DNA of 64,000 nucleotides from Chryseobacterium senegalense (GTDB lineage Bacteria > Bacteroidota > Bacteroidia > Flavobacteriales > Weeksellaceae), in NCBI GenBank assembly GCA_001403755.1, contig CYUH01000015.1:350589-414588 (forward strand). Reading direction: 5' to 3'. Below the pieces are notes generated by a model. It was not told the origin of the DNA, ran no database searches, and saw only the letters and a list, made by a program, of their open reading frames with translations. Below, piece by piece: positions 26,615 to 34,694 of the stretch (position 1 is its first letter; each line of letters opens with the position of its first letter). A program made the translations under genes and the position numbers.

Positions 26615-27472
26615 CTACAACACATTAAGCGTTTGTTCTTTGATTTTTTCGAGGTCGTCTTTCATCATCACTACCAGTTTTTGTATTTCGGCGTGGTTGG
26701 CTTTCGAACCTAAAGTATTGATTTCCCTGCCAATTTCCTGGCAAATGAATCCGAGTTTTTTTCCGTTGAAATCTTCATCCTGCATTACTTCTTGGTAGTA
26801 TTTCAGGTGTTGCGCGAGTCTTACTTTCTCTTCCGAAATATCCAGCTTCTCGGTGAAATACGCCATTTCCTGATAGAATCTGGTTTCGTCGATGGTGTCG
26901 AAATCCTTCAGAGTAGCACGGTATTTTTCTTTGATGGTTTCTATGCGGATTCCTTCGTAGGGAACCACCATAGCAAGATTGTTTTCGATATTTTGGATAT
27001 TGCGTTTCAATTCCTCCTGAAGGTTCTGGCCCTCTGTTTTTCGGAAATTATTGAATTTTTCCAATGCATTATGGAGCAATTCGTTGAGCAGCAACCATTC
27101 GTTTTCATTCAGCTCATCCGGTCTTGTGGAAATGGCTTCGGGCATTCTGATGGCCATTTTTAAGTATTCGAAATCCGGACCATCGCCGGAGATCTTTCTC
27201 AGTTCGTCCATATAGGACTTCACCAAATCATGATTGATGTTGACATCATTGGAGTCCGTAAGGGTTTCCAAATTAATATAGCAATCTACCTTTCCGCGCA
27301 GGATGTTGTCGTTGAGGAGCTTTCGGATTTCAAATTCTTTCTCTTTGTACCGTAAAGGCATTTTGATGCTCAGATCAAAAGATTTGCTGTTGAGGGATTT
27401 GATGTCGACGGTGATTTTTTTTCCTTCGAAAACGCCCTCGCTTCTTCCGAAGCCTGTCATGGATAAAATCAT
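26615..27472 (-). CDS. yicC: YicC family endoribonuclease
   Basis: This 285-residue protein has the YicC family signature MTGFGRSE at the N-terminus, DIKSLNSKSFDLSIKMP, and a C-terminal DUF1732-type domain (KLGFICQEIGREINTLGSKA). Members are reported as endoribonucleases affecting small RNAs. The gene neighbours gmk, a common association in bacteria. Promoters here are divergent from the PASTA gene. Confidence 0.93.
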   Translation of the reverse strand: MILSMTGFGRSEGVFEGKKITVDIKSLNSKSFDLSIKMPLRYKEKEFEIRKLLNDNILRGKVDCYINLETLTDSNDVNINHDLVKSYMDELRKISGDGPDFEYLKMAIRMPEAISTRPDELNENEWLLLNELLHNALEKFNNFRKTEGQNLQEELKRNIQNIENNLAMVVPYEGIRIETIKEKYRATLKDFDTIDETRFYQEMAYFTEKLDISEEKVRLAQHLKYYQEVMQDEDFNGKKLGFICQEIGREINTLGSKANHAEIQKLVVMMKDDLEKIKEQTLNVL

Positions 27473-27489
27473 TGATTTGCTTTAGTGGG

Positions 27490-27497
27490 CAAAGATA
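27490..27497 (-). promoter_or_regulatory. -7 box upstream of yicC
   Basis: Minus-strand TATCTTTG is a perfect TAnnTTTG match, 18 bp before the ATG at 27472. Confidence 0.55.
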
Positions 27498-27569
27498 AAT
27501 ATTTCCAAACTTTTTATCATTAAAAAAAGAAGCGTAAAAAAATCGCAGAGTTCCGAAAAGATTATTTTA

Positions 27570-27577
27570 TATCTTTG
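27570..27577 (+). promoter_or_regulatory. -7 box upstream of the PASTA gene
   Basis: TATCTTTG is a perfect TAnnTTTG match, 26 bp before the ATG at 27603. It faces away from the yicC box in the same 130-bp interval. Confidence 0.55.
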
Positions 27578-27602
27578 CATCTATCATTAAAGATTAAGTA
27601 AT

Positions 27603-28667
27603 ATGCTAAAATCGCTTTTCCACTGGAAAGTTCTTGTAAATATTCTTCTGGCAGCAGCTGTTTTCACAGGATTGGTTTGGCTTACCTTCCGTTGGTTGGA
27701 GATTCATACGAATCACGGCAAAGAAATCGCTGTACCCAATGTAGTGAATAAATCGGTTCATGATGCGATCCGTATTCTGGATGATTCAGGATTGGACTAT
27801 GAGGTAGACAGTGGTAAATTCGAACCAAAATACCGTCCGTTTCAGGTATTGCAAATTTATCCTTCGCCGGGCTCCCGCGTGAAAGATGGCAGAACCATTA
27901 TCCTTAAAGTAAATCCTAAAACATTTGCACAAGTTTCCGTTCCGGATGTGCTCGATCGATACAAAGGTTTGGCGTTCAGACAATTGGAGCAGGTTGGATT
28001 GAAAGTTGGTGATACTATTTTTGAACCAAGCATTCAGCGTGATGCGGTCATCAGAATGATGTTCAATGGCACCAATTTGAAACCTGGAACATTGTTGCCA
28101 AGATTTTCAACCATTGATTTGGTGATTGGAGCAGGACCGAAAAGAAATATTACGGTACCGAATTTGGTGGGATTAACCGTTCAGGAAGCCCAAGCGATTA
28201 TTGCTCAAAACCTTTTCGAAGTAGGATTGGTAGAGCATGAAGACGGCGGACAAGACGAATCCGATATTGTTTATTACCAAGATCCGGCTTCTTTCGATAT
28301 TCGGGATCAGGGGATGCAGATTGATATTTGGGCCAGTAAAAAAACACCGGCGCAAATGGGTGCTAAGATTAATCAATTGAATAGTATTTACCGTGTGAAA
28401 ATTGATACTACGATTCCTCCTGTTCGTTATGAAGAACCGGTTTATGTGGAACCTGCACCTAGAATTTCAGAACCGAAGAAATCAACGCCAAAAGCGGAAA
28501 CTCCAAAAACGGAAACGCCAAAAGCGGAGACTTCAAAAACAAATACGGAGAAAACCAATACCGAAACTAAACCTAAAGCGACTACCAGCAGCAATTCCGC
28601 ACCGAAGACCACTCCTGCGGTGAAGCCGGCGGAAAAACCCAAGGCCAAAAAGGTAATCGTTGAATAG
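27603..28667 (+). CDS. Membrane-anchored PASTA-domain protein
   Basis: This 354-residue protein has an N-terminal membrane segment (~10-30) followed by three PASTA modules at about residues 40-110, 112-180 and 185-255 (VPNVVNKSVHDAIRIL, VPDVLDRYKGLAFRQL, VPNLVGLTVQEAQAII). The tail (~285-354) is a low-complexity K/P/T/E/A repeat (PKAETPKTETPKAET). PASTA modules bind peptidoglycan or beta-lactam-like ligands in Ser/Thr kinases. There is no kinase domain here, as is usual in Bacteroidota, so it may be a cell-wall-linked scaffold. A terminator separates it from rluD. Confidence 0.9.
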   Translation: MLKSLFHWKVLVNILLAAAVFTGLVWLTFRWLEIHTNHGKEIAVPNVVNKSVHDAIRILDDSGLDYEVDSGKFEPKYRPFQVLQIYPSPGSRVKDGRTIILKVNPKTFAQVSVPDVLDRYKGLAFRQLEQVGLKVGDTIFEPSIQRDAVIRMMFNGTNLKPGTLLPRFSTIDLVIGAGPKRNITVPNLVGLTVQEAQAIIAQNLFEVGLVEHEDGGQDESDIVYYQDPASFDIRDQGMQIDIWASKKTPAQMGAKINQLNSIYRVKIDTTIPPVRYEEPVYVEPAPRISEPKKSTPKAETPKTETPKAETSKTNTEKTNTETKPKATTSSNSAPKTTPAVKPAEKPKAKKVIVE

Positions 28668-28691
28668 TAATTTATAATCCGATAAATAGCT

Positions 28692-28720
28692 AAAGCTTCA
28701 GCGAAAGTTGAAGCTTTTTT
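28692..28720 (+). terminator. Terminator between the PASTA gene and rluD
   Basis: AAAGCTTCAGC and GTTGAAGCTTT pair around a GAAA tetraloop (one G-T pair), followed by a T run. It lies only 6 bp before the next ATG. Confidence 0.8.
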
Positions 28721-28726
28721 ACTCTC

Positions 28727-29785
28727 ATGCGCGAAGAAAACGAAGAATTTTTAGACGAAGAATTGCTCAGTCAGGAATCCCCCGAAGCCGAGGCGGCGGG
28801 GCTGTACGAACACCTGAATATTAGCGTAGATAAAAAACAGGAACCGTTGCGGATTGATAAATTTCTTTTGATCTTCCGCCAAAACTCCTCACGAAACAAG
28901 ATTTCCCAAACCTGCCGCGCCGGAAATGTGGTGGTAAATGGCGTTCCTGTCAAACAAAATTACCGCGTAAAACCCGGCGACCAGATTTCGGTGTTGCTGG
29001 CTCATCCACGCCGTGAAAATATTATCATTCCTCAGGATATTCCCGTTAATATTGTTTATGAAGACGATGATCTGGTGGTGGTCGATAAAGCTGCAGGAAT
29101 GGTGGTTCACCCCGGACACGGCAATTATCACAGTACTTTGGTGAATGCCTTGGCTTTTCATTTTGAAAAAAATGGATTAAAATCCGATTTAGACCGCGTA
29201 GGATTGGTTCACCGAATCGATAAAGATACTTCCGGATTGCTTGTTGTTGCTAAAAACGAATATGCACTGAGTTTTCTTGCCAAACAGTTTTTCGAAAGAA
29301 CGACCAAAAGATTGTATTGGGCTTTCGTATGGGGAAATTTGGAAGAAGATCAGGGAACCATCACCGGACATATCGGAAGACATTTGAAAAACAGAATGCA
29401 GATGGCAGTTTTTGAAGATGGAAGTTACGGGAAGCATGCGGTGACCCATTATAAAGTCATCGAAAGATTTAAATACATGACCTGGGTAGAATGCAAACTC
29501 GAAACCGGACGAACCCACCAAATTCGTGCACATTTCAAACATATCGGGCATACTTTATTTAATGATGAGCGGTATGAAGGACATCATATTTTAAAAGGAG
29601 TCAACCTTCCCAAATACAAACAGTTTGTGAAGAATGTTTTCGAAGTATTGCCGAGACACGCCTTGCATGCGCACACACTCGGTTTTATTCACCCAACCAC
29701 CAAAAAGGAAATGTACTTCGAAAGTCCGATGCCCGCCGATATGGAAGAGGCGATCGAAAAATGGAGACGTTATTTGGAAGCGTAA
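28727..29785 (+). CDS. rluD: RluA-family 23S rRNA pseudouridine synthase (RluD-like)
   Basis: This 352-residue protein has an acidic N-terminal extension (~1-35), an S4 RNA-binding domain (~40-95), and a pseudouridine synthase domain with the catalytic motif HRIDKDTSG (Asp165). RTHQIRAHFKHIGH is the second family signature. It isomerises uridines in rRNA. RluD rather than RluA/RluC is suggested by the S4 domain and length but is not certain. Confidence 0.93.
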   Translation: MREENEEFLDEELLSQESPEAEAAGLYEHLNISVDKKQEPLRIDKFLLIFRQNSSRNKISQTCRAGNVVVNGVPVKQNYRVKPGDQISVLLAHPRRENIIIPQDIPVNIVYEDDDLVVVDKAAGMVVHPGHGNYHSTLVNALAFHFEKNGLKSDLDRVGLVHRIDKDTSGLLVVAKNEYALSFLAKQFFERTTKRLYWAFVWGNLEEDQGTITGHIGRHLKNRMQMAVFEDGSYGKHAVTHYKVIERFKYMTWVECKLETGRTHQIRAHFKHIGHTLFNDERYEGHHILKGVNLPKYKQFVKNVFEVLPRHALHAHTLGFIHPTTKKEMYFESPMPADMEEAIEKWRRYLEA

Positions 29786-29800
29786 CTATCAAAAGTTTTT

Positions 29801-29808
29801 TATATTTG
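29801..29808 (+). promoter_or_regulatory. -7 box upstream of the PorP/SprF gene
   Basis: TATATTTG is a perfect TAnnTTTG match just after the rluD stop, 18 bp before the ATG at 29827. Confidence 0.55.
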
Positions 29809-29826
29809 TACCCATTCAAACCCATC

Positions 29827-30780
29827 ATGATGAGGAAATTAGGAACGGCATTTTTCATTTTTCTTTCCTTTGTTTTTTATAAAGCCCAGGAAACACTCCC
29901 TTTCTATCAGCAGTATTTGCTCGATGGTGACTTCCTATTCAATCCTGCGCAGTACGGTAAGACAGATGATGTGGTGCTGAATTTAAATTATCAAAAGCAA
30001 TTTTCCCAATTCAGCGAATCGCCCAATGTACAGTCGATTGGAATTCATGCCAATATTTTCGATCGGGTAGGAGCCGGAATTTCATTTTTCAGAGACCAAA
30101 ACGGACCAATTTCCTCGAACGGAATTGGTGCCGGAGCATCTTATTTTATTCCAATTGATGACGATGGCGAACGTAAAAGCCAGTTTTCCTTCGGTACCAA
30201 TGTCAATTTCTATAACATGCATATCGATTTGGCGAAACTCAATCCGCAGGATCCCAGCGATCCAATTTTGGGTTCCGATACCAATAATCTATTTTTGGTG
30301 TATGCGAATTTAGGAATGGCAGTCACTTACCGGAATTTATTCGGCGGAGTTTCGGTGAATGACATCGCGCTCACGAACGATATTCCGATTGTCAACGGCA
30401 TCGAACCGGAACCTACGAAATTTAATTTCAATGCAGGTTACGATTTTTATTTGAATGAACAATTTTATATTTCGCCTTCTGTATTGATGAATTTCAGTAC
30501 CAATGCATCCCGAATGACCGATTTCAATTTGATGGCTACGGTTTTGGGGGATACCAATTCATTCTCTGCGGGAGCCAGTTTGCGAACCGCAAAAAACCAA
30601 TACGGCAATCAAAATCTGGGAATTTCTCCGATCATCAAAGCAAAACTAAACGGATTCACCTTTGGCGCGACCTACAATTTTGGTCTTTCAGATATTCAGC
30701 AGTACGCAGGCAGCAGTTTCATGCTGAGCGTCGGCTACAACATCGAAAACTTTATCAATACCAGAGGATATCGGTATTAA
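29827..30780 (+). CDS. PorP/SprF family type IX secretion outer-membrane protein
   Basis: The start at 29827 (or 29830) lies behind a -7 box and gives the signal peptide MMRKLGTAFFIFLSFVFYKAQ. The ~318-residue mature protein matches PorP/SprF: QQYLLDGDFLFNPAQYGKTDDV, then repeated amphipathic beta strands (FDRVGAGISFF, GIGAGASYFIP, NLGMAVTYRNLFGGVSVND) ending in an aromatic residue. Such barrels accompany T9SS substrates, often large adhesins. No adhesin gene is adjacent. An upstream in-frame start at 29761 would overlap rluD and is rejected. Confidence 0.9.
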   Translation: MMRKLGTAFFIFLSFVFYKAQETLPFYQQYLLDGDFLFNPAQYGKTDDVVLNLNYQKQFSQFSESPNVQSIGIHANIFDRVGAGISFFRDQNGPISSNGIGAGASYFIPIDDDGERKSQFSFGTNVNFYNMHIDLAKLNPQDPSDPILGSDTNNLFLVYANLGMAVTYRNLFGGVSVNDIALTNDIPIVNGIEPEPTKFNFNAGYDFYLNEQFYISPSVLMNFSTNASRMTDFNLMATVLGDTNSFSAGASLRTAKNQYGNQNLGISPIIKAKLNGFTFGATYNFGLSDIQQYAGSSFMLSVGYNIENFINTRGYRY

Positions 30781-31107
30781 GTATAAAGTGGAAAAGAGGA
30801 GTTTTTCTATGTGAGAATGCTTTAGGCTATATGCAATACGCATTATGCCAAGAGTGATTAAATGTTTGACACTGGAAGATGGAAGCGGACTATTTTTTAC
30901 ATTGATGAGTAATCGTGCGATTTAAATGTTTCTTTTTATCATGAAGATCTTACAATTCGGCTCTTACATTTCGGCTCTTTTCTTTTCGTTCTCGCTGATT
31001 TTTTGAATTCAGCTGATTTCCAAGATTTGACTGAGGTTTTCATCCTTCTTCATATTCAATCATACCTGTTAAATTCTTAAGCTCTCTTAAAAAAAAATAA
31101 TTTTCTC
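30781..31107. other. Gene-free interval
   Basis: There is no credible ORF or RNA gene. It includes a short motif (ATATGCAATACGCATTATGC, 30829-30848) that recurs in altered form at about 32866 and 32985. The rest is AT-rich with no visible structure. Confidence 0.5.
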
Positions 31108-31115
31108 TACCTTTG
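31108..31115 (+). promoter_or_regulatory. -7 box upstream of hemW
   Basis: TACCTTTG is a perfect TAnnTTTG match. It makes the TTG at 31113 impossible as a translated start and places transcription near 31122. Confidence 0.55.
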
Positions 31116-31172
31116 ACGACCCGTCAGCATCATGTCTATTTGTACCGCTCAAAGCTTAAAAAATACATTCCA

Positions 31173-32297
31173 GTGCTCTACCTTCATATTCCGTTCTGCA
31201 AGCAGAAATGCAGTTACTGTAACTTTCATTTTTCTACTTCTTTAAATTTTAAGGAAGAAATGATTGCTGCGATAAAGAAGGAGATTTTTTTCCGCAAAGA
31301 TGACCTTCAGGACAAAAACCTGAAATCCCTTTATTTTGGCGGTGGTACTCCGTCAATCCTGAAAGTAGATGAACTGAAATCAATTATGGATGAGGTTTTG
31401 AAATATTTCAGTTTTAATGAAGACATTGAAATTACCCTCGAAGCCAATCCCGACGATCTGGATCAGGGTTTTTTGAAAGCTTTGTCGCAAACTGAAATTA
31501 ACCGCCTTTCCATTGGAACTCAAAGTTTCTTTAATGAAGATTTGATGCTCATGAACCGTGCCCACAACGGAGGTGAAGCGGAAGATTCCATTAAAAGAGC
31601 CCAAGACTTCGGTTTTGAAAATATCAGCATCGACCTGATTTACGGTTCCCCGACCTCGAATTTTGAGATCTGGAAAGAAAACCTCAAGAAAACCATTGAA
31701 CTTCAGGTGCCACATGTCTCTTCCTATGCTTTAACCGTCGAACCGAAAACAGCTTTGAACCAATGGATTCAACAGCGAAAAGTTCCAGCACCAAAAGAGG
31801 CTGAGCAACACGCGGAATTTTCCTATATGGTAGATTTTCTGAAAGATCACGGCTTCGATCATTATGAAATATCTAATTTCGGAAAGCCCGGTTTTCATTC
31901 CCGGCATAATTCCGCCTATTGGAAATCGCATGAATACCTGGGCATCGGTCCGTCTGCCCATTCCTACAACGGCAGCAATGAGAGAAGTTGGAATATCGCC
32001 AATAACCGTCGCTACATCGATGCGTTAAATCAAAATACTTTAGCCAAGGAAAGTGAAATTCTCACCGAAAAAGAGCAGTTTAATGAAATGATGATGATTG
32101 GTCTCAGAACGATGTGGGGCGTTGATTTGCAGCAAACTGAAAGAAAGTTCAGTGATGATATTCAAGAAGAATTCCAAAAAAATATGGCTCCCAAGCTCGA
32201 AACAAGAATTTTGATTATAGAAGATGGATACCTGAGAATACCCGAAAAGCATTGGTTTTTGGCGGATGGCATCGCTTCTGATCTTTTTATTCTTTAA
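31173..32297 (+). CDS. hemW: Radical SAM haem chaperone HemW
   Basis: The radical SAM motif CX3CX2CxF (CKQKCSYCNF) follows YLHIPF at the N-terminus, with the HemW-type phenylalanine instead of HemN's fourth cysteine. LYFGGGTPS, RLSIGTQSF, SIDLIYGSP, EISNFGKPG and GIGPSAHSY are the further family blocks. HemW handles haem delivery rather than coproporphyrinogen oxidation. No in-frame ATG precedes the motif. The frame runs back to a TTG at 31113 inside the promoter, so I choose the GTG at 31173, which gives the usual short N-terminus; the TTG at 31140 is an alternative. Confidence 0.92.
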   Translation: MLYLHIPFCKQKCSYCNFHFSTSLNFKEEMIAAIKKEIFFRKDDLQDKNLKSLYFGGGTPSILKVDELKSIMDEVLKYFSFNEDIEITLEANPDDLDQGFLKALSQTEINRLSIGTQSFFNEDLMLMNRAHNGGEAEDSIKRAQDFGFENISIDLIYGSPTSNFEIWKENLKKTIELQVPHVSSYALTVEPKTALNQWIQQRKVPAPKEAEQHAEFSYMVDFLKDHGFDHYEISNFGKPGFHSRHNSAYWKSHEYLGIGPSAHSYNGSNERSWNIANNRRYIDALNQNTLAKESEILTEKEQFNEMMMIGLRTMWGVDLQQTERKFSDDIQEEFQKNMAPKLETRILIIEDGYLRIPEKHWFLADGIASDLFIL

Positions 32298-32351
32298 ATT
32301 TGCCAGTCATTGTATTGAAAACGTAAGCTTTTGCCCAATTCCCACGCCGTG

Positions 32352-32822
32352 ATGATGGAACAGAAAAAATCCTATACTTTCCTCGAAATCAAACAGAAAA
32401 TGGTTAACTATTGCGTTTACCAAGACCGCTGTCATCAGGAAGTTGCGCAAAAGATGCATGATTTTCTACTGATTCCCGAAGCGAAAGAAGAAATTTTGCT
32501 TTATCTGATGCAGGAGAATTACCTTAATGAGGAGCGGTTTGCCCGAAGCTACATCCGCGGGAAGTTCAACATCAAATCTTGGGGACGCAACAAAATTCGA
32601 AACCACCTGAAGTTTAAGGGAGTTCCTGAGAAACTCATCAACCGCTGTTTTGATGAAATCGACGACTCCGATTACGAAAGAACGTTGAAAAAACTCTACG
32701 AATCCTATTTCTCGCGACAATCCGGGAAAGAATATCAAAAGAAATCCAAGACCATCAAATACTTGATGGGTAGGGGATTTGAGTATGAAGAGATTTTGCG
32801 AGTGGCGGATTTTGGGGATTGA
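32352..32822 (+). CDS. recX: Regulatory protein RecX
   Basis: This ~156-residue, highly helical basic protein has three RecX-type repeats, including EILLYLMQENYLNEERFARSY, GRNKIRNHLKFKGVPEKLI, and KYLMGRGFEYEEIL. RecX modulates RecA filaments. The ATG at 32352 or 32355 is preferred over a TTG at 32331. recA is not in the window. It follows hemW by 54 bp. Confidence 0.9.
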   Translation: MMEQKKSYTFLEIKQKMVNYCVYQDRCHQEVAQKMHDFLLIPEAKEEILLYLMQENYLNEERFARSYIRGKFNIKSWGRNKIRNHLKFKGVPEKLINRCFDEIDDSDYERTLKKLYESYFSRQSGKEYQKKSKTIKYLMGRGFEYEEILRVADFGD

Positions 32823-33164
32823 TTGAGTGCTGGAGTTTTTGAGTGATTGAGTGTTGCTGTAGGCATTACGCAGTTCGCTTTATGCTTCCTGTGAGGAAGA
32901 TCTGAATTTTATAATGTGTTAATTTGGAAATGAAAGCCCGCAGATTTTGGAGATTGGACTGACTTTAATTTATTTTCACCCATAAGCATATTGCATAAAG
33001 CGTACTGCATATTGCTTTAAAACTTATGACCATTTAAATGAGAGAAAATCAAAAATTGACAAAAACATAATCCACAACAGCCAAAAAAAATGCCCGTAAT
33101 TGAAATAATTTTAATTAATTTGCAAAACCATTAATTTTATTCCGTTTCCATAATATTGCTTGAT
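32823..33164. other. Gene-free interval with short degenerate repeats
   Basis: There is no credible ORF. It begins with GAGTG-rich sequence (GAGTGATTGAGTG near 32842), which is also found after wzc at 37017. Two degenerate GC(A/G)TA(T/C)TGC-type motifs lie near 32866 and 32985. The promoter of the next gene is not clear. Confidence 0.45.
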
Positions 33165-33806
33165 ATGAACAAATTAAATACATTCCTTGCCCTGTTTTTT
33201 GTGGCGTCGCTCAGTGCGCAAAGCTTGAAGTACGGAATCACCGGTAATTTCCACAAAGGTTCCATTGCCGGAGTTCATGACCGCTCAGAAGGAAAGTTTG
33301 GAGGAGCACTTGGTGCTTTTGTAGAATTTCCGCTGGTGGAAAACGACGTTTTCGACTCTGCGTGGCTTTATCTTGTGCCACAGATCGAGTACAGCACACA
33401 GGGAGAAAATGCAACAGTGAATACGGATAAATATGGGGTGCAGAAATATCACTATGATTACCTTGCGATGCAGCTATATCTGAAATGGTTCTTTCATAAA
33501 GGCAATATGAAAAGAGATATTTTTCTTTTTGCCGGACCAAGAATTGAATATATGGTGAGACAAAAAGAAAGTGTAGATCCTGCTTACGATGTGGTGCATT
33601 ACAAGTTTAACCTTGATGATGAGGTGAACAAATTCGGCTACGGGGTGTCTTTCGGTGCGGGTATGAAAGTCTCACAAAAATTGGAAGCATTTCTCCGTTA
33701 TGACCGTGGCTTCAGCAAGATTTATCCCAATAATGACCGCAACAATACCTATAACCGCTTGTTAGCCGTGGGAATCAACTATTATATTAAAGAAAATTGG
33801 TGGTAA
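33165..33806 (+). CDS. Outer-membrane beta-barrel (PorT/OMP_b-brl-like) protein
   Basis: The ATG at 33165 gives signal peptide MNKLNTFLALFFVASLSAQ. The ~213-residue protein is a small predicted beta barrel: alternating strands (LKYGITGNFHKGSIAG, GGALGAFVEFPL, FLFAGPRIEYMV, GYGVSFGAGMKV) and a C-terminal LLAVGINYYIKENWW ending in aromatic residues. It is a porin-family/PorT-like protein of unknown cargo. It sits just before the polysaccharide export genes on the same strand but has 76 bp and a promoter between, so it need not belong to them. Confidence 0.78.
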   Translation: MNKLNTFLALFFVASLSAQSLKYGITGNFHKGSIAGVHDRSEGKFGGALGAFVEFPLVENDVFDSAWLYLVPQIEYSTQGENATVNTDKYGVQKYHYDYLAMQLYLKWFFHKGNMKRDIFLFAGPRIEYMVRQKESVDPAYDVVHYKFNLDDEVNKFGYGVSFGAGMKVSQKLEAFLRYDRGFSKIYPNNDRNNTYNRLLAVGINYYIKENWW

Positions 33807-33856
33807 CAGTTTACTTTTCTTTTATCTTATAAGATTACAGCTTTATAAAAATACTT

Positions 33857-33864
33857 TACCTTTG
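33857..33864 (+). promoter_or_regulatory. -7 box upstream of the wza/wzc pair
   Basis: TACCTTTG is a perfect TAnnTTTG match, 18 bp before the ATG at 33883. Confidence 0.6.
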
Positions 33865-33882
33865 TAATCTTAAATTTTATTC

Positions 33883-34689
33883 ATGAAAAAATACGCAGCC
33901 GTATTCCATATACTCCTTTTTTCTATTTTAGTTATTTCTTGTAAACCAAAGAAAAACGTGGTGTACATGTCGAATAATAACTTTGAAAATGAAGTTTCGC
34001 AAGCCAAATATTCGGGCCTACATATCCAGGAAGGAGATCGACTTCAAATTTTGGTGTCCGCATTTGATGAAATCGCCGTGCGACCATTCAATGTGAACAC
34101 GATGCCAAGGACATCTACTGCAGGCAATGGAACGACTGCTACCAACATGTCTTCAGGAAATGGTAGCGAATATGTCGTTACTTCGGATGGAACCATCATT
34201 TTTCCGGTTTTGGGACCGGTTTATTGCAAAGGCATGACAAAGCAGCAACTCAAAGAAGATCTCGAAAGCCGCTTGAAAAGATATTTAACCGATCCTATGG
34301 TCACCATTACCCTGACCAATTTTAATATTTTTGTTTTAGGGGAAGTGAAGGGACCCGGTCAAAAAACCAGTCCTACCGAAAAAATCAACGTTTTTCAAGC
34401 CATTGCCCTTGCAGGCGATTTAACGTATGATGCCAACAGAACCAATGTGAAACTCATCCGGACTTCTGAAGCGACTGGCAAAGACGAAGTAGTATCACTG
34501 GATCTGTCAGAAGCCTCTATCGTAAGTTCCCCCTATTATTACCTTCAACAAAATGACATCTTGTATGTAGAACCGGACCGCAACAAACAAGTGGCGGTCA
34601 ATACCGATTCTGCTACGGATAAATGGATCAAGTACGGAGGGGTCGCTTTGGGGTTGATTACTTTGATTATTTCTTTAACCAATAAATAA
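33883..34689 (+). CDS. wza: Polysaccharide export lipoprotein (Wza-like)
   Basis: This 268-residue protein has a lipobox VISC (Cys20), a poly-export domain (LHIQEGDRLQILVSAFDE, YVVTSDGTIIFPVLGPVYCKG), one or more SLBB-type segments (VFVLGEVKGPGQK-like, FNIFVLGEV; QNDILYVEPDR), and a C-terminal membrane helix at ~247-264 (YGGVALGLITLIISL). It should form the outer-membrane channel of a capsule or exopolysaccharide exporter. The Wzc-like kinase gene starts 5 bp downstream. Confidence 0.92.
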   Translation: MKKYAAVFHILLFSILVISCKPKKNVVYMSNNNFENEVSQAKYSGLHIQEGDRLQILVSAFDEIAVRPFNVNTMPRTSTAGNGTTATNMSSGNGSEYVVTSDGTIIFPVLGPVYCKGMTKQQLKEDLESRLKRYLTDPMVTITLTNFNIFVLGEVKGPGQKTSPTEKINVFQAIALAGDLTYDANRTNVKLIRTSEATGKDEVVSLDLSEASIVSSPYYYLQQNDILYVEPDRNKQVAVNTDSATDKWIKYGGVALGLITLIISLTNK

Positions 34690-34694
34690 ATTGG